Shown here one piece after another: positions 1-7,103 of a stretch of DNA of 8,838 bases (the first letter of the stretch is position 1; each line of letters opens with the position of its first letter). The position numbers and the translations under genes were made by a program. The stretch covers positions 1 to 8,838 of the forward strand of contig JAOUJX010000156.1 of the NCBI GenBank assembly GCA_029882955.1, in the 5' to 3' direction. Under the pieces are notes generated by a model. It searched no databases. It had not been told where the DNA came from and saw only the letters and a program-made list of their open reading frames with translations. This DNA is from Gammaproteobacteria bacterium. Lineage in GTDB: Bacteria; Pseudomonadota; Gammaproteobacteria; GCA-001735895.

Positions 1-399
1 GAAGTGCTACTGGTTCATGTCCTGCGCTATGTGATGAAGCATCAGAAAATTGAAACCGGGGTACTCGCCGGCCTCGCCGATATTCGACTGGCGCGCGCCA
101 TCACCGCGATCCACAGCCAACCCGAGCAGCGCTGGAGCGTGCAAACACTGGCCAACGAAGCAGGCATGTCACGAACTGCTTTCAACCAGTATTTTCGCGA
201 GACTGTCGGCTGCACACCCGGCGAATACCTGCTGCAGTGGCGTATGCGACTGGCCTGTCGCTGGCTGGAAACCGGCCAGGTTGTGATTGGCAATATCGTT
301 GACCGACTCGGCTATCAAAGTGAAACAGCATTCTTCAGAGCTTTTCGTCGACAAATTGGCATGTCACCGGGACAATATCGCGATAACATGACGACATGA
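1..399 (+). CDS. AraC-family transcriptional regulator, C-terminal part (5' end outside window)
   Basis: The reading frame is open from the first base, so this is the last 132 codons of a longer gene, and a GTG at position 4 should not be taken as its start. The visible protein is a typical AraC/XylS DNA-binding domain. A first helix-turn-helix (WSVQTLANEAGMSRTAF) is followed by the linker YLLQWRMRLA and a second helix-turn-helix (IVDRLGYQSETAFFRAFRR), ending in the family signature IGMSPGQYR. The opening residues (EVLLVHVLRYVM) look like the end of the cupin-type sensing domain found in many AraC regulators. Its TGA stop overlaps the ATG of the FAD oxidoreductase as ATGA (396-399), so the two are probably translationally coupled. 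It likely controls that gene and perhaps the following dehydrogenase. The inducer cannot be inferred. Confidence 0.93.
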   Translation, partial: EVLLVHVLRYVMKHQKIETGVLAGLADIRLARAITAIHSQPEQRWSVQTLANEAGMSRTAFNQYFRETVGCTPGEYLLQWRMRLACRWLETGQVVIGNIVDRLGYQSETAFFRAFRRQIGMSPGQYRDNMTT

Positions 400-1634
400 A
401 TAAAGATAAAACTATCGCCGTCATCGGTGCCGGCATCGTTGGCTGCAGCTGCGCCCTCTGGTTACAAATGAAAGGCTACCCGGTCGTTTTAATCGACCCG
501 GATAAGCCGGGTTCGGGAACCTCGTCAGGCAACGCCTGCACCATTGCCGACTATGCCTGCGTGCCGGTAAACAGCCCCGCTATCTTCAAAAACATGCCTT
601 CTTTGATGTTTGCCAAAGACAGTCCGCTATCGGTTAATTTTGGCTATGCGTTAACACACCTGCCCTGGATGATGAAATTTCTCTCCAATTGCCGCCCCGC
701 AAAGGTTGAGCGAATCAGCCGAATTCTCGGCAGGCTTCTGAGTAAAACTTACGACGGCTTCACCCCGCTCATCGAATATTGCGAGGCCGGGTCACTGCTA
801 TCGCAACAGGGCTGCATGTATCTCTACCCGGATCAGGCTGACTTCGACGACGCCAGGGCAGCAAATCAGCTTCGCCGCGACCAGGGAATTGAATTCACCG
901 AGCTTGATGCCGCTGACATAAGAGACCTCGAACCCGGAATTAAAAAATCTTTCGCCAGAGGCCTGTTATTCGAGCAGGCCACACAGGTACTTAATCCACA
1001 GTCTTTAGTGACGCGCTACTTTGACACATTTATGAGCAATGGCGGGGAGTACCGAGCCTCGCGAGCACTGGCCGTTACTCATACTGACGATGGGCTTAAT
1101 ATTAATCTGGCCGACGGTGAAACTTTAGCTGCTGATCGTGCCGTCATAGCCGCTGGTGCTTTTTCGACAAAGATAGAAGGCGTAGGTACCTCACAACTAC
1201 CACTCGATACTGAACGCGGTTATCACGTACAGTATCGCGGCAAGCAATCGCTTCTTAATCGCCCGGTTAGCTGGGCCGGGTTTTACGCCACGCCGATGGA
1301 CGAAGGTCTGCGTTTTGCCGGCACCGTCGAGATTGCCGGCTTGTCCGAGGAAAAAAACTCTCGCAATTTAGATTATCTAACTCGACACGCACAACAGATG
1401 TTCGACCTGCCAGATCAACCCGATCAGGATTGGCTTGGCTTCCGCCCTACTTTCCCGGATGCCCTGCCTGCAATTGGCTATAGCTTAAGTTCAGAATACG
1501 TATTGTACGCCTTTGGTCATCAGCATATTGGTCTGACCCTGTCGGGAATAACCGGTAAATTGATATCGGAATTAATCAATGGCGAAGAGCTCAGTCACAA
1601 CATTAAACCTTTTAGCCCGCGACGCTTTCTGTGA
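396..1634 (+). CDS. FAD-dependent oxidoreductase, D-amino-acid dehydrogenase (DAO/DadA-like) family
   Basis: A 412-aa protein of the DAO superfamily, close to the usual 410-430 aa length of DadA-type dehydrogenases. The N-terminus has the FAD-binding Rossmann motif GAGIVG (residues 11-16), with the ribose-binding acidic residue Asp34 at the end of strand 2 (VVLID) and a GTSSGNA loop (41-47). Substrate-domain signatures are PLDTERGYHVQY (269-280), GFRPTFPDALPAIG (348-361) and the C-terminal FGHQHIGLTLSGITG (373-387). Known members oxidise D-amino acids or D-hydroxyproline to 2-oxo or imino acids and pass electrons to the respiratory chain. Which substrate is used here is not visible, and sarcosine- or glycine-oxidase-like activity is also possible. 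There is no clear Shine-Dalgarno, consistent with coupling to the overlapping AraC gene. I give no symbol because paralogues of dadA are common and context does not show alanine catabolism. Confidence 0.9.
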   Translation: MNKDKTIAVIGAGIVGCSCALWLQMKGYPVVLIDPDKPGSGTSSGNACTIADYACVPVNSPAIFKNMPSLMFAKDSPLSVNFGYALTHLPWMMKFLSNCRPAKVERISRILGRLLSKTYDGFTPLIEYCEAGSLLSQQGCMYLYPDQADFDDARAANQLRRDQGIEFTELDAADIRDLEPGIKKSFARGLLFEQATQVLNPQSLVTRYFDTFMSNGGEYRASRALAVTHTDDGLNINLADGETLAADRAVIAAGAFSTKIEGVGTSQLPLDTERGYHVQYRGKQSLLNRPVSWAGFYATPMDEGLRFAGTVEIAGLSEEKNSRNLDYLTRHAQQMFDLPDQPDQDWLGFRPTFPDALPAIGYSLSSEYVLYAFGHQHIGLTLSGITGKLISELINGEELSHNIKPFSPRRFL

Positions 1635-1643
1635 ATTAAATCG

Positions 1644-1671
1644 TTGCCTGTAATCCCACTACTGGCATAAT
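1644..1671 (+). promoter_or_regulatory. Candidate sigma70 promoter for the SDR gene
   Basis: TTGCCT (1644-1649) and CATAAT (1666-1671) are separated by 16 bases, a fair match to sigma70 -35 and -10 boxes. They lie in the 112-base gap before the SDR gene, whose ATG is about 75 bases downstream. The -10 box is embedded in the inverted repeat at 1661-1681, so a bound regulator or a transcript hairpin could affect initiation. This is a by-eye match only. Confidence 0.35.
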
Positions 1672-1681
1672 TAGTGCCAGT
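1661..1681 (+). promoter_or_regulatory. Inverted repeat (operator or hairpin) between oxidoreductase and SDR genes
   Basis: ACTGGCA (1661-1667) and TGCCAGT (1675-1681) are perfect 7-bp arms around a 7-base loop, TAATTAG. The hairpin begins 26 bases after the oxidoreductase stop. No U-run follows it, so it is not a standard intrinsic terminator. A further partial copy, TTACCAGTAA, lies at 1694-1703. Overlap with the candidate -10 box makes an operator role plausible. Confidence 0.4.
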
Positions 1682-1746
1682 TAAGCCGAATAGTTACCAG
1701 TAAGTTTCTATTCCGGTCTAATTGACACAACTTTAAGAGTGACAAC

Positions 1747-2514
1747 ATGAAATTTCATGATAAACGTGTCGTCGTTACCGGAGGAGTCGGTAGTGTCGGA
1801 CGAGCCCTGGTAAAATTATTTGCGCGCGAAGGCGCTCAGGTATTTTTTACCGACCGCAGCGAAGAAGATTGTTTTGAGTTCCATAAACGTCTCGAACGAA
1901 GAGACCTGGAAAGCAGATATATTTCGGGTGACTTACGCAAAAAAATCGACTGCGAAAACATCATCAGCAAAGCCGCCGAGCAGATGGGGGGCATCGACAT
2001 CCTGCTCAATAATGCCGGCGTGATACCTCGCGGCAACATTCTCGAAACCACCGACGACATGTGGTTTAGCGCGATGGACGTCAATATCAATGCGGCTTTT
2101 ATTCTCTGTCGTGCCGCCATACCGCATATGCAGGCCGCTGGCGGTGGCGCTATTGTAAACACCGCTTCAACCTGGGGCATTTATCCCGGTCCAGACCACG
2201 TGGCTTATTGCACCAGCAAAGCCGCACTGTCAGCATTTACCAAAAGTCTCGGACGCGACCATGCCCCCGATGGCATCAGGGTCAATGCCGTCTGCCCGAA
2301 CGAAGTTGACACGCCGATGTTGCGCACTGGCTTTATTCAACGAGGCCTCGACCCCAATACCGCGATTGAAGAACTCCACAAAACAGTTCCCCTGGGGCAT
2401 ATTGCAACTCCCAGAGAAATAGCCGATGTAATTGCTTTCCTGGCATCTTATGAATCACGCTATATTTGCGGCGAAACGATTGAGGTGACCGGTGCCAAGC
2501 CGGTTTGTTGGTGA
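1747..2514 (+). CDS. Short-chain dehydrogenase/reductase (SDR) family oxidoreductase
   Basis: A 255-aa classical SDR of normal family length. It has the NAD(P)-binding motif TGGVGSVG (residues 11-18), Asp62 in GDL, NNAG (88-91), the active-site Asn113, and the catalytic Ser141, Tyr154 and Lys158 (YCTSK, with the normal 13-residue Ser-Tyr spacing). The C-terminus retains the usual RVNAVCPNEVDTPM and ICGETIEVTGA segments. The acidic residue Asp36 at the end of strand 2 (FFTDRS) favours NAD(H) over NADP(H). It probably oxidises or reduces an alcohol/ketone group of an intermediate linked to the neighbouring amino-acid genes, but the substrate is unknown. A weak ribosome site (AAGAG, 1735-1739) lies 7 bases before the ATG. 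The gene is separated from the upstream oxidoreductase by 112 bases with its own candidate promoter. Confidence 0.9.
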   Translation: MKFHDKRVVVTGGVGSVGRALVKLFAREGAQVFFTDRSEEDCFEFHKRLERRDLESRYISGDLRKKIDCENIISKAAEQMGGIDILLNNAGVIPRGNILETTDDMWFSAMDVNINAAFILCRAAIPHMQAAGGGAIVNTASTWGIYPGPDHVAYCTSKAALSAFTKSLGRDHAPDGIRVNAVCPNEVDTPMLRTGFIQRGLDPNTAIEELHKTVPLGHIATPREIADVIAFLASYESRYICGETIEVTGAKPVCW

Positions 2515-2763
2515 CGTCACTGAAATATGGTCAAATTTTAATCCCTACGTCCCTTTTTGCTTTTCCCGAGGGTTATCGACGACGATATCACTCTTTGGAT
2601 ATAAAGGCCGTATTCAAACTACACTGCAGAAGGTAGGGGCATCGGCAGTTACTACCACCCCCATGGGTTATAGAGAAGTTTTAGGTCGGTTTTACACTAG
2701 TTTGTCTTGAGCTTTTAGTTAATGATCTAACACATAATGTGTAGAACTTAGGGTTACCTGAAA
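2515..2763 (+). other. Intergenic region before the aminotransferase gene
   Basis: 249 bases with no convincing gene. An open frame from 2492 to 2710 overlaps the SDR end, has no family-like features and no ribosome site, and is best treated as chance. Near the right end, ACACATAATGTGT (2730-2742) is a 13-bp perfect palindrome around a central A and contains a -10-like CATAAT (2733-2738). No good -35 sits at normal spacing (TTGAGC at 2707-2712 is 20 bases away), so a regulated promoter is only a suggestion. Confidence 0.4.
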
Positions 2764-4146
2764 ATGACAAATGAATTAATCTCTCCACTTTCCGGACTTA
2801 GACGTCTTATTGAAGCCAATCAAATTGAAGTACCTGACGATGACTTTCTTAACGATAAATCTGCAGTCTGGTCTCCACATAACAAGATCATAAACGTCAC
2901 ACCTGGTCCCGCCTTTGGGTCTGATCTGGTTACTCAATTTTCATCTATCCAGACAAGAGGCATGCGCGGTCCAGGCGCGGCGGAATTTTTTACAGCGGTT
3001 CGCCGGGAGTACGGGAAATTAGTGGATATGCCGGAAGGCGGAATGCCCCTTTTCTTCAACGGCTCAGGGACATCTGCCACCGAGGCAGCAGCAGGCTCAT
3101 TACGCACCCCGGACGAAGTAAATTCCGATAAGGCAGTCATCCTGACCCTGGAGATCGGCAGCTTCAGTACAGCAATGGGCAATTGCGTTGAAAATCTGGG
3201 TAGAGGCGTCATACGCCTGAAAGGAGGTGTTGGTGAAGATCTGCCGCTTGCTCAGTGCAGGGAAGCATTAGAAAAAGACCTTCGTGATAACCCGGAAGGT
3301 AATATCAAGATGGTTATGGCCCCGCATAACGAAACGGGCTCCGGAGTTACTGCCAGTGTTCAGGAGTTGCGTGATTTGCTGGATGAGCTAAAGCACCCGG
3401 CCCTTATGGTTATAGATGGCATTTCTTCTATTGGCAGCTTGCCACTTTCTATGGATAAACTGGGGATCGATATGCTCCTGGGATGCAGTCAAAAGGGTTT
3501 GATGTCTACACCGGGTATCGGAATGATTACGCTCAGCGCAAAGGCGCTGAAGAGAATTGCCGAGTGCGATCAACAGATGAAAGCAGCAGGACTTAAAAAA
3601 GGCGAACACTATCTTAGCCTGACCAAAATGATTGAGGCCATGGAAAGAGGGGCTCTACACATCGAAACGCCACCCAATTACGCCCAATTAGCTGTGGCTC
3701 TGGATACTCTTGCGATCGAGGGCTTAGATCGAGTTTTCGAACGGCATGCGGATTGTTCTGCAATCTATCGTGCTGCCGTAAAGAGTGCCGGCCTTGAGCT
3801 GGTCGCAAAAGACATCAACATTGCTTCTAATGCGGTAACTGCAATCCAGGCACCGACAGGTTATGGCGAGAAAGAAATCAAAGAAGTGCTAAACATAATG
3901 TACAACAAGCACGCCGTAGAGGCGGCAGCTATTCCGGGTTATCCAGATCTGGGTTGGCGGCTTTGCGCTACCGGGGGTATACAGCCCCAACATGCGCTCA
4001 TGGCTTCAATAGCCTTCCTGAAGGCGGCTGAAGAAGCCGGGTTGCCGATAAACAGTGATAAGGGATTGCTCGCTGCGTCAAAGACGTATGGGGAGGTTGT
4101 CCGCTATCATCGCCCTCTCCCTGGACTAGATATGTACGGAAGATAG
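2764..4146 (+). CDS. Class V PLP-dependent aminotransferase (alanine-glyoxylate/serine-pyruvate type)
   Basis: A 460-aa fold-type I PLP enzyme. Family marks are VTPGPA (45-50), the phosphate-binding loop GSGTSA (100-105), HNETGSG (188-194), the pyridine-binding Asp218 in VIDGISSIGS, and the PLP lysine Lys244 in CSQKGLMSTPGIG. This order and spacing match class V aminotransferases such as alanine-glyoxylate or serine-pyruvate aminotransferase. It is longer than the usual 370-400 aa, with about 40 extra residues before TPGP and a long tail after residue 420. The likely reaction is amino transfer between a small amino acid and a 2-oxo acid such as glyoxylate or pyruvate. It lies 249 bases after the SDR gene on the same strand. 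Co-function with the upstream oxidoreductase and SDR is inferred from position only. A ribosome site around AGGG (2750-2753) precedes the ATG. Confidence 0.88.
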   Translation: MTNELISPLSGLRRLIEANQIEVPDDDFLNDKSAVWSPHNKIINVTPGPAFGSDLVTQFSSIQTRGMRGPGAAEFFTAVRREYGKLVDMPEGGMPLFFNGSGTSATEAAAGSLRTPDEVNSDKAVILTLEIGSFSTAMGNCVENLGRGVIRLKGGVGEDLPLAQCREALEKDLRDNPEGNIKMVMAPHNETGSGVTASVQELRDLLDELKHPALMVIDGISSIGSLPLSMDKLGIDMLLGCSQKGLMSTPGIGMITLSAKALKRIAECDQQMKAAGLKKGEHYLSLTKMIEAMERGALHIETPPNYAQLAVALDTLAIEGLDRVFERHADCSAIYRAAVKSAGLELVAKDINIASNAVTAIQAPTGYGEKEIKEVLNIMYNKHAVEAAAIPGYPDLGWRLCATGGIQPQHALMASIAFLKAAEEAGLPINSDKGLLAASKTYGEVVRYHRPLPGLDMYGR

Positions 4147-4163
4147 GTCCAAATGTAAGGTCT

Positions 4164-4179
4164 AATGGGTGACCCCATA
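4164..4179 (+). repeat. 16-bp inverted-repeat copy A (AATGGGTGACCCCATA)
   Basis: This 16-mer is the exact reverse complement of 7042-7057. It is itself partly palindromic (ATGGG/CCCAT). It lies 17 bases after the aminotransferase stop and shares the TGACCCC core with the palindromic elements in the cassette array. It may be a short or degraded relative of those elements. Confidence 0.75.
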
Positions 4180-4222
4180 TCTTCTGCAGCGGAGGCTAAA
4201 GGCTAGACCTGAACCCAGTTAT

Positions 4223-4238
4223 CCATATCTCGATATGG
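4223..4238. repeat. Short perfect inverted repeat
   Basis: CCATATC and GATATGG form 7-bp arms around TC (or 6-bp arms around a CTCG tetraloop). It is AT-rich, lies between convergent genes and has no following T-run. It could be a weak bidirectional terminator stem or a protein-binding site. Confidence 0.4.
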
Positions 4239-4348
4239 CACCCGTGATCAATATGATAGCGCTTATCATTAGAGCGTCCTTTGTTTGTGAGAGCTAGCCT
4301 CAGTCAAAGAACTATAGCCATAGTAGTCCTAAGGGTTGTATGAAGCTG

Positions 4349-5398
4349 TTATTTACCAGTGTGCTGCCCAAGCATATTTCGTTCTTGAAACTCTCGAAAT
4401 AATTCTCGTGTGAAGCGCTCTTTCCCTGCCTCGACCAGATGGTCGTTGACTGAGTAGTGACGGCGATCAAGCCAGTTTTTATCAGTCGAATCGATGAATA
4501 CAAAATTATGTTTTTGTGCATAATCCGCTAGATCAGCGATATATTGTTCGACCAGTTCGGTATCGCGTAAGCGTTCCAGATCGACTAATCGCTGAAATCT
4601 GACCACGACCAGATTGATTCCGTGCTGTTTACACAGGTCGACAATATGAGGTAAAAATGAATCCTTTACGTTTTCACTAAAACGCAGGTCGTCGGGATCC
4701 AACCGTGTCGATTGATAGTACGACTGGTTCCCCATCTCTCGATATTTGATGCCGTTATAGGTGAATAGATTGTTCAGGCTCACCATCAATTCGCTGACCT
4801 CAATGTTCAGTATGCGCTGGCTTACAAATTCTTCGGCAACAAACTTGATTTTGTCACTCCATAGAGAACGCTCGGCGTACAACGGCAGGTAGTTGGTGAA
4901 ATAATATTCCGCGCTTTTGTGATTCAGGTACGCCAATTCATCCAGCAGCCTGGAATCTACCTGCGCCAATGCATCGATATCTTTTTTAAACATGCCCCAG
5001 ACTCTCAGATCGGGACGTGTAAGAATGTTGTCACGAAAGATGATGACCAGATTTCGGGGTTGGCTTTCGGCCAGCACCAGATTCTTCAAGGCCAGGTAAA
5101 ACCAGGCCGAGGCTGTACCTTTGCGCCAGATGCTGATCGTCGGAGTATTAGATAACTCGGAAAACAGAACCTCGTCAAAACCATATCCAGTCATGGAATT
5201 GCCTATGACTACAACTTCCGGCGAGGTCGCCTGCAGTTTCTCACGGGTCGCTGAAACCCACTGTCTATTTTCCACCAAACCCGCAGAATCGTTATTGTGT
5301 GGTACGCCGCTAAATTGATCGGTTGTATAAATTAGTAGCAAAATCATTAGTCCTACGATAATTAAGTACTGAATTTTTCGGTGGACGGCTATGGTCAT
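4349..5398 (-). CDS. Membrane-anchored SGNH-hydrolase-like protein, partner of the MBOAT acyltransferase
   Basis: A 349-aa protein. Residues 9-26 (IQYLIIVGLMILLLIYTT) form one hydrophobic segment, fitting a signal anchor that places the rest in the periplasm. SGNH-like block I is visible as VVIGNSMTGYG (63-73), with Ser68 as the likely nucleophile. A second conserved-looking point is IIFRDN (119-124), and the C-terminal HYSVNDHLVEAGKERFT (314-330) resembles the block V region with a His near the end. The canonical Asp-x-x-His spacing is not present (Asp319 and His320 are adjacent), so catalytic activity is uncertain. The gene starts 12 bases after the MBOAT stop with a strong ribosome site GGAAGG (5410-5405), which fixes the start. 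Such pairs, like AlgI with AlgJ/AlgX, transfer acyl groups to exported polysaccharides. Confidence 0.8.
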   Translation of the reverse strand: MTIAVHRKIQYLIIVGLMILLLIYTTDQFSGVPHNNDSAGLVENRQWVSATREKLQATSPEVVVIGNSMTGYGFDEVLFSELSNTPTISIWRKGTASAWFYLALKNLVLAESQPRNLVIIFRDNILTRPDLRVWGMFKKDIDALAQVDSRLLDELAYLNHKSAEYYFTNYLPLYAERSLWSDKIKFVAEEFVSQRILNIEVSELMVSLNNLFTYNGIKYREMGNQSYYQSTRLDPDDLRFSENVKDSFLPHIVDLCKQHGINLVVVRFQRLVDLERLRDTELVEQYIADLADYAQKHNFVFIDSTDKNWLDRRHYSVNDHLVEAGKERFTRELFREFQERNMLGQHTGK

Positions 5399-5404
5399 GG
5401 ACGA

Positions 5405-5410
5405 CCTTCC
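5405..5410 (-). promoter_or_regulatory. Ribosome binding site of the SGNH-like gene
   Basis: GGAAGG immediately follows the MBOAT TAG stop and lies 6 bases before the SGNH-like ATG. This shows the two genes are read from one message. Confidence 0.75.
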
Positions 5411-6817
5411 CTAAAACTGGAAGTAAATGAAAGCATCAGAATTATCCTGGTGAAATATAACTATCAACAGCAATGGAACCAGGATGCAGCTCAATATCCA
5501 TGCGCTTTCGTACCTGATCTTGTAGATGGGAAGTTTATAGAGATAAAGCGGCAAGCTGAAAATGGCAAACAAAGCGCAAAAATACACTGCGCTATTTATA
5601 CTGTCGGTGGTGATTATGGAGTCGACTCCAAACAAGGACTGATAGAGCCACTCGACGCTGGGAGTTCTGAACAGCGCCCATCCTGCCATGGTCAAAATAA
5701 ACATGATGGAAATGGCCAATATTCGTCCCGGGAATGTCCGGGGCTGCACATTTCCACTAAAACCGAGGCCGTGGTAAATCACCAGTAGCAGACCGTGATA
5801 CAGACCCCATAGTACAAAATTCCAGGCTGCACCATGCCACAAACCACTGAGTCCCATGGTAACCACCAACACTGCCAGCAATCTGCGCCGGGAATCCGTT
5901 TTTGATCCGCGTAACGGAATGTATAGATAATCACGCATCCATGATGACAGGGAGATATGCCAGCGGCGCCAGAAATCCGAAGGGCTACAGGCAAGATAGG
6001 GGGACCTGAAATTTTCCATCAGACGAAAGCCGAACAATCTGGCTGACCCCCGGGCGATATCGGTGTAAGCAGAAAAATCCGCATAAATCTGGATGCCAAA
6101 TCCCACCGAGCCAACAGCGATCATCAATGGATTAGCGGTTTCGAGCAGGAATATCTTGTCGACGTAAATCGCAACGTTGTCTGCAACCACCAGTTTTTTA
6201 ACAAAACCCCTGAATATCAGGTAAACCCCTCGACTGATGTCTTCCCGGTCTATCTGACGCTGACCGAGAATTTGCGGCAGCATATTCGTGGCTCGTTCAA
6301 TCGGACCCGCCACTAGCTGTGGGAACATCGAAACAAATACCGAAAATGCGACGAAATCATCAATAGGCTTCAGCTTGCCTCGGTAGACATCAATGGTATA
6401 ACTCAAAGTCTGGAAGGTATAAAAGGATATACCTACCGGTAATACGATATTGAGTACCGAAATCGATGGTTCGAAGCCGAGTATGTTGAATAGTTCGATA
6501 AAGTTTTCGATGAAAAAATTACAATACTTAAATACCGCCAGAAGCGAAATATTGAATCCAATACTGATCAGCAGGTACTTCCTGCCATTCAAGCTGCGAT
6601 GGATCGCTTTTCCGCAGTTGAAGTCGACAATGATCGACGTTGCTAACAGCAGGCAAAACCAGGGCGTTACGAAACCATAAAATACAAAACTGCCCACCAG
6701 TAACAAAAGGTTCTGATTTCTGCGACCCAGCGACCAGTAAGCCAACAGCATTGCCGCAAGAAAAAATAAATAGGTTGTTGAAGTAAAAATCACTGCCTGA
6801 AAATCACTGACAGCCAA
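5411..6817 (-). CDS. MBOAT family O-acyltransferase (AlgI-like)
   Basis: A polytopic membrane protein of up to 468 aa. Diagnostic segments are PVGISFYTFQTLSY (127-140), QLVAGPIERA (167-176), the IQIYADFSAYTDIARG stretch (242-257), FWRRWHISLSSWMRDYLYIPL (282-302, split here by His287) and GLWHGAAWNFVLWG (325-338), whose His328 matches the invariant MBOAT histidine. AlgI-type MBOATs move acyl groups, often acetyl, across the inner membrane to a periplasmic partner that modifies a glycan. The adjacent SGNH-like protein is the probable partner. The start is uncertain. The longest frame opens with TTG at 6817, but family proteins usually begin with a short M-x-F-x-S stretch, which fits a GTG at 6793 (residue 9, VIFTSTTYLFF). 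Neither has a clear ribosome site at good spacing. No polysaccharide synthesis genes are nearby. Confidence 0.9.
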   Translation of the reverse strand: MAVSDFQAVIFTSTTYLFFLAAMLLAYWSLGRRNQNLLLLVGSFVFYGFVTPWFCLLLATSIIVDFNCGKAIHRSLNGRKYLLISIGFNISLLAVFKYCNFFIENFIELFNILGFEPSISVLNIVLPVGISFYTFQTLSYTIDVYRGKLKPIDDFVAFSVFVSMFPQLVAGPIERATNMLPQILGQRQIDREDISRGVYLIFRGFVKKLVVADNVAIYVDKIFLLETANPLMIAVGSVGFGIQIYADFSAYTDIARGSARLFGFRLMENFRSPYLACSPSDFWRRWHISLSSWMRDYLYIPLRGSKTDSRRRLLAVLVVTMGLSGLWHGAAWNFVLWGLYHGLLLVIYHGLGFSGNVQPRTFPGRILAISIMFILTMAGWALFRTPSVEWLYQSLFGVDSIITTDSINSAVYFCALFAIFSLPLYLYKLPIYKIRYESAWILSCILVPLLLIVIFHQDNSDAFIYFQF

Positions 6818-7084
6818 AAATCGACAGCTGGGAGATTATCACTGTCTCTTTTGTGCCTGGTTCTTTATTTTCGATCATACTAGGGCGTACTACGAGTTTA
6901 ATATTGAGGCAATTATAGTGGAACAAAACAAAGGTGAGGAAAAATTATCTTTCTACTATTCTTAATTCCCCATTGTTGAGGACATCGCAATGAGAGAACT
7001 TTGCAGATTTTCATTTGCTTCCAAAAGATCTATGGAAAATCTATGGGGTCACCCATTTGTTCTAACAGGGATTACTACTTATTA
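6818..7084. other. Junction region between MBOAT operon and cassette array
   Basis: 267 bases with low GC and no established gene. On the - strand a perfect -10-like TATAAT lies at 6917-6912, about 95 bases before the MBOAT start, but no good -35 is seen. On the + strand a small ORF with a strong ribosome site starts at 6990. The right part holds a palindromic GGGGTC element (7042-7103). Confidence 0.5.
6912..6917 (-). promoter_or_regulatory. Candidate -10 box upstream of the MBOAT operon
   Basis: TATAAT on the - strand, a perfect consensus -10. The hexamer at 17-base spacing (TCCTCA) is a poor -35. It is placed correctly for transcription of the MBOAT/SGNH pair with a leader of about 95 bases. 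Offered as a candidate only. Confidence 0.25.
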
Positions 7085-7088
7085 CTAG
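6990..7088 (+). CDS. Possible small ORF (32 aa) running into the palindromic element; may be a gene remnant
   Basis: ATG at 6990 is preceded at 7 bases by GAGGA (6978-6982), the best ribosome site on the + strand in this junction region. The encoded peptide begins MRELCRFSFASKRSMENL and then reads through the repeat at 7042 to a TAG at 7086-7088. Because the last 14 residues are encoded by the repeat, this may be the 5' end of a gene truncated by the element. I do not recognise the protein, and it could be chance. Confidence 0.25.
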   Translation: MRELCRFSFASKRSMENLWGHPFVLTGITTYY

Positions 7089-7103
7089 ACTTGACCCCAT
7101 TTG
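7042..7103. repeat. Palindromic GGGGTC...GACCCC element (copy 2), includes 16-bp repeat copy B
   Basis: ATGGGGTCA (7043-7051) and TGACCCCAT (7092-7100) are perfect 9-bp inverted arms about 40 bases apart. Inside, ATTACTA occurs twice (7071-7077, 7081-7087), and CCCATTTGTT is directly repeated at 7052-7061 and 7096-7105. The left arm contains 7042-7057, the exact reverse complement of 4164-4179. The element supplies the TAG stop of the 67-codon membrane-protein ORF on the - strand. It looks like a REP- or MITE-like mobile repeat with no coding capacity. Confidence 0.6.

Larger units (their letters stand above)
4147..4348. other. Convergent intergenic region between aminotransferase and SGNH-like gene
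   Basis: 202 bases where the + strand aminotransferase and the - strand SGNH-like gene converge. No gene is seen. It contains the 16-bp repeat copy at 4164-4179 and a short palindrome at 4223-4238. There is no GC-rich stem followed by a T-run on either strand, so no intrinsic terminator is called. Confidence 0.6.

Noticed and set aside
1722..1727. Perfect TTGACA -35 box upstream of the SDR gene
   Set aside because: The matching -10 would fall on the start codon (about 1745-1750) and is not TATAAT-like, so it cannot drive a message containing the ribosome site.
2492..2710. 72-codon open frame between the SDR and aminotransferase genes
   Set aside because: It begins inside the SDR gene, has no ribosome site, and its composition is not protein-like. 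Treated as intergenic.
5381..5788. 135-codon + strand open frame
   Set aside because: It is antisense to the MBOAT gene, whose conserved motifs decide the coding strand.
4349..6817. MBOAT/SGNH operon as an integron cassette
   Set aside because: No attC site is found at its 3' end near 4349 or between it and the array other than attC1. The operon is also much larger and richer in GC than the cassettes.
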